64,000 bases of DNA from Dipteronia dyeriana (GCA_032871835.1 CM065297.1:63909253-63973252), one strand, 5' to 3'; counted from the stretch's first letter, positions 1-11,200 are shown. Program-made: numbers and translations. The notes: generated by a model not told the origin, from the sequence alone.

Positions 1-315
1 CCAAGCAAACACATCCTTGTATTCTTTCAAAAGTTTGACCATCTTGCTTTGTTCGCGCTTCGTTAGTTAGGACTCAAGCCTAACAGTTCTCTTCGGACAA
101 TCGTTGCTCATGGAAACCTCCATAGTCGGTTCCTTCAGACTTTTGTCACTCTCTAGCGCCGCCTCTCTCGGGTCTGGGTCAAACCTAGTCAGAATCTCGG
201 CATTTGCCTCTATTGGGTCTATTTTTAAGTCTTCACTTTTTTTTACAATATCCACTTGCACTACCCCCGACTCTGCCTTTTCCCTGTATACGGCGAGATT
301 CGCTGTCTTGGCCAC
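1..315 (-). pseudogene. Tat-lineage protease-RT linker, start of RT
   Basis: The minus-strand product begins M-A-K-T-A-N-L-A-V-Y, aligning with M-A-R-R-A-N-L-S-V-Y of the element at 56400, and continues with an acidic FDPDPRE segment (FDPREES in the other copy). This spacer lies between protease and reverse transcriptase in Tat polyproteins. RT itself would start just beyond the window edge. No catalytic residues are present. Confidence 0.65.
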
Positions 316-317
316 TC

Positions 318-830
318 CTATGAGCTTTTCATGATCCCAACCTCATCTAAGGTCAAAATTTTTATCATGAGCTCGTAGGTTGCGGTTACAGTTCTTATTT
401 TGTTCAGGAAGGGCCAACCTAGCAAAGCGTTATATGGCCAATTCCCAACATTTACGACTATGAAGTCCAGCAATACTTTCTTTGTACAAGAAAAACTTCC
501 AGCTTCTACTAGTAGTTTAACAGTTCCCAACACCCTGACTTCGGCTCCTCCAAAATCCCTTAATGGAACCTTTAGTGGTTGGATATCATTCCTCTATAGC
601 CCAAGCTGGTCAAACGCCTCTACGCTCAAAATGTCTACTGAGCTACCATTGTCGATCAGTATTCGTCTTACTTGCATGTGCCCGATACGGGCTGACACAA
701 CAATTGCGTCGTTTGGTCTGACCTCTGACTCGTGTGTGTCTATTTCATTGAAAGTTATTGGTCCTTATCCTTGCTTTGCTTTCTTCCGATCGTGGCCTAG
801 ATGATTCACCTCCATACATCATTGGTCATT
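318..830 (-). pseudogene. Tat-lineage aspartic protease remnant
   Basis: The minus strand of 642-668 encodes the retroviral-type protease active site V-R-R-I-L-I-D-N-G-S-S; Tat proteases commonly have DNGSS or DGGSS instead of DTGSS. Further on (533-318) the frame gives the flap and C-terminal segment, including Y-N-A-L-L-G-W-P-F-L-N, the hydrophobic Ψ-loop expected in a pepsin-like fold. The same blocks occur in the same order near 56500-56760. The domain is split over frames, so I treat it as broken. Its role was cleavage of the gag-pol polyprotein in the particle. Confidence 0.75.
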
Positions 831-974
831 CATGGCTTCCTTAACTTCAGACATCCTTTCTCGGCTACTGCTTCCAATATTGGGGCCACCAAAAATGGTG
901 TTTATTGACCCGTTATTTGAGTATTTCTTCGGGCTCCTATAACTCCTATCCCGATCCCCAGTGTGGAGATCCTT

Positions 975-1496
975 TTATCGATCCTCCCCTCCTCTGAGGA
1001 TGATATCAGTAAGATGGCCTTCCCAAATTATCTTCTCAATGTAATCCCTAAGTTGGTAAAACTTAAAGGTTTCATGGCCGTTTTCCTTGTGGAATCTGTA
1101 GTACTTGGTTGTATCTCTTCTGGCGAAGTTCGATTGCCTCAGAGGTATTTTATATAAGTATTTGTCTTCTATTATACTCAGGATTTCCTCCTGTTTTTTG
1201 GCTAATGGGATATAGTTGGTGTATAGGCGCCTTGGGTTCCTCCCTGTTCTATCATCATCTTTTTGCCCGTCCTTTCCTTTTCCTATGTTACCTTTCGGGT
1301 CAATCCTACCATTGTTTTTCGAACCACTCTCTTGGCTCTTTTGACTGTTGGTTGGACGGCCCCCATTTATAAATTCTCCCCCGTGGGCAATTTGTTCTTC
1401 TTCTGGCATTACGTATCCCCCAACATGATCTATCATGCTTGCATATGTGGTCGGTCCCCGTTGTCTCAGGCTTAAAATTAGTGACTGTGTTGCAAG
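975..1496 (-). pseudogene. Tat-lineage gag, C-terminal part
   Basis: This is the C-terminal part of a retrotransposon gag polyprotein (virus-like particle protein). The minus-strand frame is open from the Copia-A1 junction to 975. It contains a glycine/lysine/asparagine-rich linker and then a stretch with YYRFHKENGHETFKFYQLRD, which resembles the CxxH-type motif after gag in Tat elements with the first cysteines replaced (Y, F). It ends with W-E-G-H-L-T-D-I, also typical of these gags. The apparent N-terminus lies in the copia LTR and is artificial. The open frame suggests limited decay, but the protein is truncated by insertion. Confidence 0.75.
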
Positions 1497-3002
1497 TGTT
1501 TGGATTATGTTCGATAGCAAGAGTGTAATATTGTAAATAATAATCTTTTCATATGAATAAAGTGATTTCTAGTTTAACAAATCTTATAGCATTTATATTT
1601 TAATTATCATAATTGTCAAAAGTAAATAATCATAAGTTTAAATGACTATGAGAAGAGAAGAATTGTTCATACATCTAGATATGTATGAGGTAGACACAAT
1701 TCTTTAGTTAGTTTTGAATAATATTCACAACTTAAGATAGAAGGTTGGGCGCCTTTATCTAGTCAAAGTTGTAGATTCTTTTGCTAGCATTTGAGTGGGA
1801 TCAAATGTGTTATGATTAGTCTAAAATCATCAAAGTGTGGTGTCTTTGGGCAAAAGAATATAGTGCACTGGGTGCATTAAATAGGATCAAAATGAAATAC
1901 TTTATCTAGAACTGTCAATGGATAAAAGTTTTCATTTGAAGACAATCGGAGAGTTAATCTCAATCCTGAGATAAATGATGGACTTACGGTTTCAAGTGTT
2001 ATCATTTAAGCTATCAATGAGTACAATTATATAGCTTAGTCTATCCTAGATAGTTTGGTGGTATTCATTTGTTAATCGATAGAGGACTTCATTTATAGAT
2101 ACGGACATCGTGATGAGAGTAGAATACCATCATATGGATGTTTTAAGGTATTGGATATTAAATCTTAACGTTAAATTTTCAATAGTGTCTATTGAAACAT
2201 GGCCTCTGGACAAGTCAAAATATCCAAGTTCAAAATGTGGTCATATGAGTAAATATGGTAACTTGGAGAGTTATAGGCTGTCTATTAGCTCTTAGCGATT
2301 ACTGGTATTCTTCACGAGGATACACTTTCTCCAATAAGGTTGTCTAGAGTACGAATGAGTAACATCAACTTATTCTATTTTTATTTAAGAGTTCAATTTT
2401 AGTTCTTTAGTGGAATGAACTAAAATTAAATAGATTGGACCTAAGTGAATCATTTTGTGATTGTGATTGAGTTGTGTCTATTGGAGCTTAAATTTAGATA
2501 GCCCGCCAAGATCCCTAATCCACACGAACTTGCATGGATCACTTAATATATTCTATCAGACCAATAGGGGTCCATCTAGAATTGTAATAATGCATGTGAA
2601 CTTGTTTCTTTTTGTAAGAATAGGTCTAGTTCACAAGTGGACATTTTATTAAGGTCCAATGGATTTAATAAAATAAGAAAAATAATATATGGCCTTTATA
2701 CTAGGTATGGGGGGCATAGGCTATGGTAAATATCTTATATATATTATTTTTATTTTATTATTATTTAATTAAGTGGAAATTAATTAATTTTTCGAATTAC
2801 TTAATTATTTAATTAAAACTCAAAATATTTTTCCTAATAGGAGATGGTCTCCTAAAAATATACTATTGTTGGTAGTATAGTTAATGCTAAAGACTATATT
2901 TGATAAGTAGAAAAATAAAAGGAATTATTTGTATAATCAAATTAGGAAGTCTTTAATATGGTTACAAACACACTATTGAGTTGGATTAGGAGTCTTGGTG
3001 TA

Positions 3003-3325
3003 GGAAAGAATTCTTTTTGGAAAAGGATTCTTGGTCACCAAGTAAAACTACTTAGTGGTAGAATTCTTATTTGAAAAGGATTCATAACCACCAAGTTAAT
3101 CTACCTAAGGATAGGATTCTTGTCCATCAAGTAATCCTTCTTAGGAAAGATTGAACTCTCCTAATCTATATCAAAGACCGAAAATTCGACCAACAACATA
3201 TGGTTATAGGAGTAGTTAGATTTCCTTTTAGATAAGGACTCTTAACTACCAAATAAATCCACCTAAGGAAAGGATTCTTGCCAACCAAGTGAATCCTTCT
3301 TAGGAAAGGATTTATGAACCTATAT
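3003..3325 (+). repeat. Degenerate ~40-50 base tandem array in Copia-A LTR
   Basis: Repeated units of the form aaaggattcttg..caccaag followed by taatctacctaagg lie just upstream of the presumed TATA box. They recur in the 3' LTR (10338-10626) and, reverse-complemented, in the other family members (about 20150-20410, 26660-26775, 43430-43600), with differing unit number. The position in U3 suggests enhancer-like repeats; that role is inference. Confidence 0.7.
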
Positions 3326-3331
3326 ATATGT
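3320..3331 (+). promoter_or_regulatory. Candidate TATA box of Copia-A 5' LTR
   Basis: The sequence ctatatatatg at this place is kept in every LTR of the family (reverse strand around 20129-20141, 26652-26659 and 43409-43417), directly downstream of the degenerate array and followed by repeated gaatttcggcc motifs. Conservation within a variable U3 makes it the best core-promoter candidate. The transcription start is not shown. Confidence 0.5.
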
Positions 3332-3962
3332 GTGAAGAATTTCGGTCATAACTAAGGAGCATTAGAGAGGAATTTCGGCCAGGCTCTATTTTTCTTAGAG
3401 AAGAATTTGGCCATAAGAGGATTTTGAGGGAGAAAAATCTGATTTTACTCTAGACAAAATTCAATCATCTCTATGCAATAGTGTATGAATTCGGCCAAGT
3501 AGAGAAAAAAAGGGAACGTTTTTGTTTTTGATAGTATACTAATTTCCTTTACACCAAAAGGGTTTTGTGTACAACATCGAATCAATGTTCACGCGAGTTT
3601 CAATCAAATTGATTGATAATTCACAAGTGACCGGACGTTCTTAGATTTTTCTCTTGGAGGATACTTTGTAACTAACAAAGAAAAGTTTTTTGCTTTGTCT
3701 CCATCCTCAGAAATACAATTTAAAGAAAGGGAGCGCACACTCCTAGGTGATTAACGTTTATGATTGGATTGGAAGATCTTGCGGAATCAATTCGGCGATT
3801 GTTCAATCGTCACGCGAAAAAGGTACGATAATTTTATATACATCAATTAATCTAGGGTTAAGGTTCTCGTTGCATAAAAGGGAAATTTTTTTATTTATAC
3901 GCAAACCCTACTTTTGTTTTTATCACACTTCCGTTGCGTTTTGAACTCGTTTTTCCCTACCA

Positions 3963-3980
3963 TTTGCTTCAAAGCATGGT
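3963..3980 (+). other. Degenerate primer-binding site
   Basis: Directly after the LTR, tttgcttcaaagcatgg aligns with the intact PBS of Copia-A2 (attggtatcagagcctgg, reverse strand 26027-26044), which is complementary to the 3' end of initiator Met-tRNA. Several bases differ, so priming would be poor. Confidence 0.65.
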
Positions 3981-5330
3981 TGTACCCTTGATTAATTGAT
4001 GTATGTAGGTGAATCTTTTTCTTTTTATTGTATGTATGCATGTTTTAGAAAGAGATGGCACTCTAGGTATTCGCATATATATTTACATTGGAATGTATGT
4101 ATATATATATGTTTTATATGTGCTTTAATATTGCTCAATTTTGGTCATAGAATTTCAATGTAATTTTGTTTTGGGATTGTAACAAGAAGGGCGGTCTATT
4201 ATCGCCATAATTTCCTTCTTGGTAGTTGCTAAGTTTTTTATTTTATTTTGTTATTGTAATAATAAAAAAAAACTGCAGTATTTTGTTATGTAAATTCTTC
4301 TGTAATACATTCAAGTTTCGAAGACTCGAAGGTTTGAAGAATTAGTAGTAACCGGAATAAGTTTTGGACTGTGCGAGCCGTAACAACGAACGTGCATGCG
4401 AAGTGCGTGCAGCCACGTTTGTTGTGGCATGGGCTGCGCACGGCAGCCCCTTTGGTAGCCATGGGCTGTGCATGGCAGCCCTTTATGGATTTGTGGTATG
4501 CGCACGCCCATGTGTAAGGGCGAGGGGTGCGCACTCCCATGGGAGGTGGCCGAGGGAGTATGAGTGACGAAGGTCGCGTGAAGACTTGTTCTCCAAGAAA
4601 GGAGTTCTTGTATTCCAAGATAAATGTAATTTACTTGTTTTTCTAGGATGGACCAAAATTGTAGCTATTTATATTTTTGTAAATATTGCAATGTTTGTCA
4701 TTGTTTGATAACATGTCATATAGAATAGGAGTGCCACTCATATATCTCTTTTGGTATGAACATGCATTGAATGGTTTAGGTATCTACTTGGCATCTAGAT
4801 GACTTGGTAAATCATTCTATGGAATTCAATCACATGCCTTAAATAATTGAGTGGGAGAACATGTTTTGGAACACCTAGGACCTCTAAGTTTAGTTGAGCT
4901 TTAGGTTTCATGTAATAACCTCCCAAGGGTATTCATGAATGGAATTTAGTAAGATACTTCCTTACAAGGATATGCTAGACAATTAACCGAAACGATATCT
5001 ATTCCCAATGGAGGGATATTCGTGAGGGGATATATTGAAGGTCGATAACTTGGTAACACGATCAATGTGAGTTTATTAATATCCTCCCAAGAGTTCTTGT
5101 TAATAAAATCATAAGGCTAATATTGAAAACGTTGGTTGTTATGTTAACAATTAGGTGGAACCTAGTCCAACTAGTAAATGGTGCGTACTCCTAAAAGAGG
5201 CGTGACATTTATGGGTGTTGGATCACCGTTGAATTTTTTACGATTGAATTATTTCATTTAATTCAAGATAAATATTCAAAAGTGCTTTATCATGATTGTT
5301 TACTTATATAATTTTTGTTATTAAAAGGAA
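3981..5330 (+). other. Copia-A1 leader (no gene)
   Basis: Non-coding leader between PBS and gag. It matches the reverse complement of about 24835-26030 in Copia-A2. A GC-rich island at roughly 4372-4575, with two copies of a atgggctg.gca.ggcagccc motif, stands out in the AT-rich surroundings. ORFs crossing it on both strands are by-products of base composition. No protein family is visible. Confidence 0.7.
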
Positions 5331-5800
5331 ATCATAACCCCATCCATAATCAATATCCTAAAAAGATAATACTTTAAACCAAAGATAACTATGTCTCATG
5401 GAAAAAGAATATTGGGTTATTGTTGCAAATTGAAATGTATAAGTTCATTCTGTATATTCCTTAACCACAAAAACTAATGAATCTACTCAGGAGCAAAGAG
5501 ATGAGTATCAGTAGTGGAAGTCTTTAGATGAGATGGCTAAATGTACGTTACATTATAGCCATCATTTCCAACGTGTTGCAACAGCAACATGAAGGAATGG
5601 AGACTGCTGCCGATATTATGATGTCTATAGACACGGATTCATATGGTTGGTAAAATTGTTATTGTTAAGACCTGACAGAAGGTCAAGTAATAACAGAGGA
5701 AAAACCAACTTGGGCCTTCTTAGAAGGAGACCAAGAAAGTAACCAAGATCAAAGGGAAGTGTTTCCATTGTGGTTAAAAGGGGTTAAAGGAATAGACTGA
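5331..5800 (+). pseudogene. Copia-A1 gag remnant
   Basis: The frames recall copia gag (UBN2 type): the segment at 5465-5600 encodes pieces such as T-N-E-S-T-Q-E-Q-R-D-E-Y-Q then stop codons, matching the better preserved Copia-A2 gag (reverse strand 24050-24830). At about 5755-5790 a zinc-knuckle start K-G-K-C-F-H-C-G is followed by a stop and loss of the His and last Cys. Gag would form the particle and bind RNA. This copy cannot. Confidence 0.7.
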
Positions 5801-5969
5801 ATAAGAATGAATTCAACTTGCATTTTGGCAATAGATCGTTGGTGTCTACTAGTGTAGTGGGAGATATTACAATCAATTTTGATTCTTAGTAGGCATTTAG
5901 ATTTAATAAACGTTTATTATGTACCTCAATTCAAGATAAATTTAATTTCAGTTTCTTGTTTAAATAAAT

Positions 5970-7868
5970 TTGGTTATTCGGTTACTTTTTATAAAGCATT
6001 TATTATTAGTAAGAATGACAAAATTATATGACAAAATTATTATTAGTATATTGGAAAATGGTTTATTCTATTTGCATGCAAATATCTCTCACTTGTTAGA
6101 CACGGAATCAACGGAACCTAATCATAAAAGAGAAAAATTATCAAAAGATGAAACCTACCTATGGCATTTGCGCTTAGGTCAAATCAACCTTATTAGGATT
6201 AAAAGATTGGTATGTGACGGACCTCTAAGTGACTTAAAGGTTGATGATCTACCAACTTGTGAATCTTGTTTGGAAGGCAAAATGACCAAAAGGTCGTTTA
6301 CGACCAAAGGCGTAAGAGCTATCGAATGTTTAGGATTGATACACACTGATGTGTGTGGACCTATGAGCATTCAAGCTAGAGGTGGATATGAGTACTTCTT
6401 CACTTTCACGGATGATCACTCAAGATTTGGCTATGTGTATCTCAAGAGACATAAGTCGGATGCTTTTGATATGTTCAAAACATTTAAAGCAAAAATAGAA
6501 AATCAGCTTGAGAAATGCATAAAAATCTTGAGGTCTGATCGTGGTGGAGAATATCTATCTAGTGAGTTTCAGAAATATCTTATTGATAATGGAATAATTT
6601 CTCAGTTTTCTGCACCATGCACACCTCAACAAGATGGGGTGGCAGAAAGGAGAAATAGAACTCTTTTGGATATGGTTATATCTATGTTGAGTTATTCAAC
6701 GCTCCCTAGTTCTTTCTGGGGATATGCTTTACAAACTGCCATGTATATTCTAAACGATGTACCATCTAAGTTGGTTCCTAAAACACCACATGAGTTGTGG
6801 ACCGAGCGAAAGCCTAGTTTACAACACTTAAGGATATTTGGATGTCCTGTGCACGTGTTAAAAGGAAAGACAGAAAAGATGGAGTCCCGTTCAGAAACAT
6901 ACATATTTATAGGGTATCCAAAAGGAACAAAAAGATATTATTTTTATAGTCCTTCAGATCTTAAAGTATTTGTTTCGACAAATGCCAAATTTCCAGAAGA
7001 GGACTATATGAATAATTTTATGCCTAAATGTAGAATTGTCCTAAATAAGCTTTTAGGAGATACAATTCCACAAGAGGTTTCACAACCAAGCCCAATTGTA
7101 AGTTCCGTACCAATACAAGATCAACAATCTACCATACCTCGTCGTAGTGGGAGGGTTGTTAGACAACCCGATAGATGCATCGGTCTAGGAGAATCTGTAG
7201 AGAATCTTCTAGTTGACGATGATCCCTATACGTATAAGGAAGCAATGGAAGATGTTGATTCTCGCCATTGGCAAAAGGCAATGCAATCCGAAATTGAATC
7301 TATGTTCAAAAACAAAGTCTGGTCTCTTGTAGACTTGCCTAAAGGGATAAAACTCATCGGGTGTAAGTGGGTATACAAGAGGAAAAGAGGAATGGATAGT
7401 AAGGTGGAAACCTTTAAAGCTAGATTGGTACCTAAAGGTTATACACAGAAGGAAGGTATTGATTATGAAGAAACCTTCTCTCATGTGGCCATGCTTAAAT
7501 CCATTAGGATACCCTTATCCATTGCGGCATCTCTTGACCTAGAGATTTGGCAAATGAACGTCAAGATAGCTTTCCTTAATGGAAGTCTTGACGAAAGCAT
7601 CTATATGATGCAACCAGAAGGATTCATTGAAAATTGCCAAGAGGAAAGGGTATGCAAGATGCAAAGATCCATATATGGATTGAAGCAAGCATCCAGATCC
7701 TGGAACATAAGGTTCGATCAAGCCGTAAAAGGTTTTAGATTCATTCAAAACCTTGATGAACCTTGTGTATACAAAAGGATTAAAGGCGACAAGTTGGTTT
7801 TCCTAGGTCTTTACATTGATGATATACAACTCATCGAAAACGATGTGGGTGTATTGACATCAATATAA
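5970..7868 (+). CDS. pol: Copia-A1 pol, long open part (pre-integrase, integrase, RT start)
   Basis: This 632-codon open frame is the longest coding stretch in the window. In order: GAG-pre-integrase zinc-binding region (YLWHLRLGQ..., usual H of RLGH is Q; C-E-S-C present); integrase core with D in HTDVCGP, D in RSDRGGEY and E in VAERRNR, so the DDE triad is intact; the copia linker with [10 protein letters not shown]; and RT with [19 protein letters not shown] (usual catalytic MDVK is MNVK) and the active-site box Y-I-D-D. The first ~30 residues do not fit the family, so the ATG is not a true start. Two stop codons (TAA 7866, TGA 7872) cut the frame before RNase H. Confidence 0.85.
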   Translation: MVIRLLFIKHLLLVRMTKLYDKIIISILENGLFYLHANISHLLDTESTEPNHKREKLSKDETYLWHLRLGQINLIRIKRLVCDGPLSDLKVDDLPTCESCLEGKMTKRSFTTKGVRAIECLGLIHTDVCGPMSIQARGGYEYFFTFTDDHSRFGYVYLKRHKSDAFDMFKTFKAKIENQLEKCIKILRSDRGGEYLSSEFQKYLIDNGIISQFSAPCTPQQDGVAERRNRTLLDMVISMLSYSTLPSSFWGYALQTAMYILNDVPSKLVPKTPHELWTERKPSLQHLRIFGCPVHVLKGKTEKMESRSETYIFIGYPKGTKRYYFYSPSDLKVFVSTNAKFPEEDYMNNFMPKCRIVLNKLLGDTIPQEVSQPSPIVSSVPIQDQQSTIPRRSGRVVRQPDRCIGLGESVENLLVDDDPYTYKEAMEDVDSRHWQKAMQSEIESMFKNKVWSLVDLPKGIKLIGCKWVYKRKRGMDSKVETFKARLVPKGYTQKEGIDYEETFSHVAMLKSIRIPLSIAASLDLEIWQMNVKIAFLNGSLDESIYMMQPEGFIENCQEERVCKMQRSIYGLKQASRSWNIRFDQAVKGFRFIQNLDEPCVYKRIKGDKLVFLGLYIDDIQLIENDVGVLTSI

Positions 7869-8800
7869 GAATGATTAGCAAAACAATTTGATATGAAGGA
7901 CTTAGGAGAAGCAAGTTATATTCTTGGTATCCAAGTCTTAAGAGATAGAAAGAATACAACAATTGCATTATCCCAAGCTTCATACATAGATAAAATCTTT
8001 TCTAGGTTTTCCATGCAAGATTCCAAGAAAGGTAAGTTACCTTTCAGGCATGGAATCAAACTTTCTAAGGAACAAGTTCCTAAGCATGAGCATGAAGATC
8101 AATTCATGAGTAGGGTTCCATATGCATTGGCAGTTGGAAGTCTCATGTATGCAATGCTCTGCACTAGACCAGATATTTGTTTTTTGCTGTGGGCATAGTT
8201 AGCGGGTTTCAATCGAAGCCTGGTCCTGATCGCTGGATGGCAGTCAAGCATATTTTCAAGTTTCTTAGGAGAACGAGAGATTATATGCTTGTATACTCTA
8301 GAGGGGATTTAATTCCCATTGGGTATACATATTCTGATTTTCAGTCAGATTCTGACTCCAGAAGATCAACATCATGTTCTGTGTTTACTATTGGAGGAAG
8401 GGAAGTCATATGAAGGAGTATCAAGCAATCTTGTATTGTCGGTTCCACCATGGAAGCCGATTATGTAGCCACATGCAAGGTTGCTAAAGAGGCTGTCTGG
8501 CTCCTCCAATTCTTGATTGACTTGGAAGTGGTTCCTGATGCGAATAAGGAGATCACTATCTATTATGACAATAATGGAGCAGTGGCTAATTTGAGAGAAC
8601 CATAAAGTCATAAGATAGGGAAACAGATTGAAAGAAAGTATCACCTTCTAAGGGAAATTGTGCATAGGGGTGACGTGACGATTACCAAGATCGCGTCAGT
8701 AAAAAATCTAGCAGATCCCTTTACAATGACACTTCCTCAAAAGAGTTTTGATGGGCATCTAGAAAACATTGGGATGAGAGATATGACACATTTCCTATAG
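7869..8800 (+). pseudogene. Copia-A1 pol, RT end and RNase H
   Basis: Continuation of pol in the same frame after the two stops: L-A-K-Q-F-D-M-K-D-L-G-E-A-S-Y-I-L-G-I is the usual copia RT connection. A frameshift near 8177-8198 moves reading to another frame (YSDFQSDSDSRRSTS, the RNase H start), and a TGA at about 8411 replaces the Trp of the conserved I-W-R-S-I-K-Q-S-C box. The remaining RNase H blocks are recognisable up to the polypurine tract. Confidence 0.8.
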
Positions 8801-8801
8801 C

Positions 8802-8814
8802 GCAAGTGGGAGAT
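8802..8814 (+). other. Polypurine tract of Copia-A1
   Basis: The sequence gcaagtgggagat immediately precedes the 3' LTR start tgttagg. This is the classic copia primer for plus-strand DNA synthesis. Confidence 0.85.
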
Positions 8815-10626
8815 TGTTAGGATTATGCTCGATAGCAAGAGTGTAATATTGTAAATAAACATCTTTTCATATGAATAAAGTGATTTCTAGTTTAACAAAT
8901 CTTATAACATTTATAGTTTAATTATTATAATTATCAAAAGTAAATAATCATAAGGTCAAAAGACTTTGAGAAGAGAAGAATTGTTCATACATCTAGATAT
9001 GTATGAGGTAGACACAATTCTTTAGTTAGTTTTGAATAATATTCACAATTTAAGATAGAAGGTTAGGCGCCTTTTTCTTGTCAAAGTTGTAGATTTTTTT
9101 GCTAGCATTTGAGTGGGATCAAATGTGTTATGATGAGTCTAAAATCATCAAAGTGTGGTGTCTTTGGGTAAAAGAATCTAGTGCACTGGGTGCATTGAAT
9201 AGGTTCAAAATGAAATACTTTATCTGGAACCGTCAATGGATAAAAGTTTTCATTTGAAGACAATCAGAGCGTCTATCTCAATCCTGAGATAAATGATGGA
9301 CTTATGGTTGCAAGTGTTATCATTTGAGCTATCAATGAGTATGATTATATAGCATAGTCTATCCTCGATAGTTTGGTGATATTCATTTGTTAATCGATAG
9401 AAGACGTCATTTATAGATATGGACATCGTGGCCCCATTTATTGAATAAGAGTAGAATACCGTCATATGGATGTTTTGAGGTATTGGATATTAAATCTTAA
9501 CGTTAAGTTTTCAATAGTGTCTATTGAAACATGGCTTCTGGACAAGTCAAAATATCCAAGTTTAAAATGTGGTCATATGAGTAAATATGGTAACTTGGAG
9601 AGCTATAGGCTGTCTATGAGCTCTTGGCGATTACTGATATTCTTCACGAGGATACAGTTTCTCCAATAAGGTTGTTTAGAGTACGAATAAGTAATATCAA
9701 CTTATTCTACCTTTATTTAAGAGTTCAATTTCAGTTCTTTAGTGGAATGAACTAAAATTAAATAGATTGAACCTAAGTGAATCATTTGTTGATTGTGATT
9801 GGGTTGTGTCTATTGGAGCTTAAATTTAGATAGCCCTCCAAGATCCCCAATCCACACGAACTTGCATGGTTCACTTAATATATTCTATCGGACCAATAGG
9901 GGTCCATCTAGAATTGTAATAATGCATGTGAACTTGTTTCTTTTTGTAAGAATAGGTCTAGTTCACAAGTGGACATTTTATTAAGGTCCAATGGATTTAA
10001 TAAAATAAGAAAAATAATATATGGCCTTTATACTAGGTATGGGGGGCATAGGCTATGGTAAATATCTTATATATATTATTTTTATTTTATTATTATTTAA
10101 TTAAGTGGAAATTAATTAATTTTTCGAATTACTTAATTATTTAATTAAAACTCAAAATCTTTTTCCTAATAGGAGATGGTCTCCTAAAAATATACTATTG
10201 TTGGTAGTATAGTTAATGCTAAAGACTATATTTGATAAGTAGAAAAATAAAAGGAATTATTTGTATAATCAAATTAGGAAGTCTTTAATATGGTTACAAA
10301 CACACTATTGAGTTGGATTAGGAGTCTTGGTGTAGGAAAGAATTCTTTTTGGAAAAGGATTCTTGGTCACCAAGTAAAACTACTTAGTGGTAGAATTCTT
10401 ATTTGAAAAGGATTCATAACCACCAAGTTAATCTACCTAAGGATAGGATTCTTGTCCATCAAGTAATCCTTCTTAGGAAAGATTGAACTCTCCTAATCTA
10501 TATCAAAGACCGAAAATTCGACCAACAACATATGGTTATAGGAGTAGTTAGATTTCCTTTTAGATAAGGACTCTTAACTACCAAATAAATCCACCTAAGG
10601 AAAGGATTCTTGCCAACCAAGTGAAT
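8815..10626 (+). repeat. Copia-A1 3' LTR, truncated
   Basis: It starts tgttaggatt and follows the 5' LTR for about 1.8 kb, then ends abruptly in the degenerate array at accaagtgaatc; the TATA region, R and U5 are missing. Base differences from the 5' LTR are common over the first kilobase but almost absent from ~9898 to 10622 (compared with 2566-3290). Confidence 0.9.
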
Positions 10627-10640
10627 CGTTCTTGGTTTGT
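10620..10640. other. Deletion/fusion junction, Copia-A1 to LARD-A
   Basis: Left of about 10627 the bases follow the Copia-A LTR (compare 3288); right of it they follow the LARD LTR from about 18550. The fusion point reads gttcttggttt, sharing a few bases with both parents (cttctt in Copia-A, gtttttggttt in LARD). This suggests joining at short homology with loss of one LTR's end and the other's start. Confidence 0.85.
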
Positions 10641-10901
10641 GTGATTTAAGCTTGATCTTGTGATTTATTGAACATATCTTGTGATTCAAGTTTAGATCTA
10701 TGCATGTATCTAGGTTGTGATTAATATTGAACATATCTTACATAATCTAGATTGATTACACATGCATGATAAACTAGACTATATGTGATTTATGCATTCA
10801 TGCTCATGTCTAGTATTTTCCATAGGATGTGTTGATCATAGCATTCTATGTTGCATGCTCGTTTGCGTTTTGCATTCATGATCACCTAGATGCCTTGTTA
10901 A

Positions 10902-11200
10902 AAGGAAGTCTTGACAATAGGTGTGAGACCTATGGTGTTGAGCAAGAAGTCTTGGCAAGAGGTGTGAAGCCTTGGATTGTCGAGCAAGGAAGTCTTGGCT
11001 AGAGGTGTGAAGCTTTGGATAGTCGAGAACGAAGTCTTGCCTAGAGTTGGGAGAACTCGGATAGGTGAGCAAGGAAGTCTTGACTAGAGTCGTGAGGACT
11101 TAGTTGAGCAAGAAGTCTTGCCTTTGGTCGTGAGGATCCAGATAAGGTGAGCAAGGAAGTCTTGACAAGAGGTGTGAAGCCTCGGATTGTTGAGCATAGG
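10902..11200 (+). repeat. Seven degenerate ~42 base tandem units in LARD LTR
   Basis: Units begin (g)aagtcttg and carry aggtgtgaagcc..ggat.gt.gagcaag. I count seven, of 38-44 bases. The same seven-unit order is at 18829-19125 in the 3' LTR, so the array predates LARD-A's insertion. Antisense ORFs over the array are repeats read backwards, not genes. Confidence 0.85.

Larger units (their letters stand above)
1..1496 (-). mobile_element. Ty3/gypsy Tat-lineage fragment (gag end, protease, RT linker)
   Basis: Read on the minus strand, the order is gag C-terminus, aspartic protease, then the protease-RT linker, leaving the window at base 1. It is closely similar to 56130-57460 of the full-length Tat element further right: both share the protease motif LIDNGSS and the stretch A(V)TATY(E/A)LM. 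The gag side is interrupted at 1497 by the Copia-A1 LTR. The LTRs and the rest of pol are outside the window or lost. Confidence 0.85.
1497..3962 (+). repeat. Copia-A1 5' LTR
   Basis: It starts tgtttggatt and ends ccctacca, about 2.47 kb, and matches 8815-10626 at its start and body. Its reverse complement matches the LTRs at 19582-21916, 26045-28358 and 42762-45113. It drives transcription and supplies polyadenylation signals in a live element. Short ORFs inside it have no family resemblance and are ignored. Confidence 0.92.
1497..10626 (+). mobile_element. Copia-A1: Ty1/copia element, 3' LTR truncated
   Basis: The element has a 5' LTR (1497-3962), degenerate primer-binding site, leader, broken gag, pol in copia order (integrase before reverse transcriptase), polypurine tract and a 3' LTR starting at 8815. 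The 3' LTR stops about 650 bases short, at a fusion with LARD-A. It inserted into the Tat fragment; the five bases before it (gcaag) cannot be matched because the other flank is lost. The same family appears at 19582-28358 and as a solo LTR at 42762-45113. Confidence 0.9.

Noticed and set aside
400..804. Plus-strand 134-codon ORF
   Set aside because: Antisense of the Tat protease; no family resemblance, and the protease motif is clear on the minus strand.
4286..4618. Overlapping ORFs on both strands in the Copia-A1 leader
   Set aside because: Created by the GC-rich island; not conserved as protein in Copia-A2.
10836..11072. Minus-strand repeated-peptide ORF (also 18764-19000)
   Set aside because: The LTR tandem array read backwards; a product in both LTRs is expected from sequence duplication, not selection.
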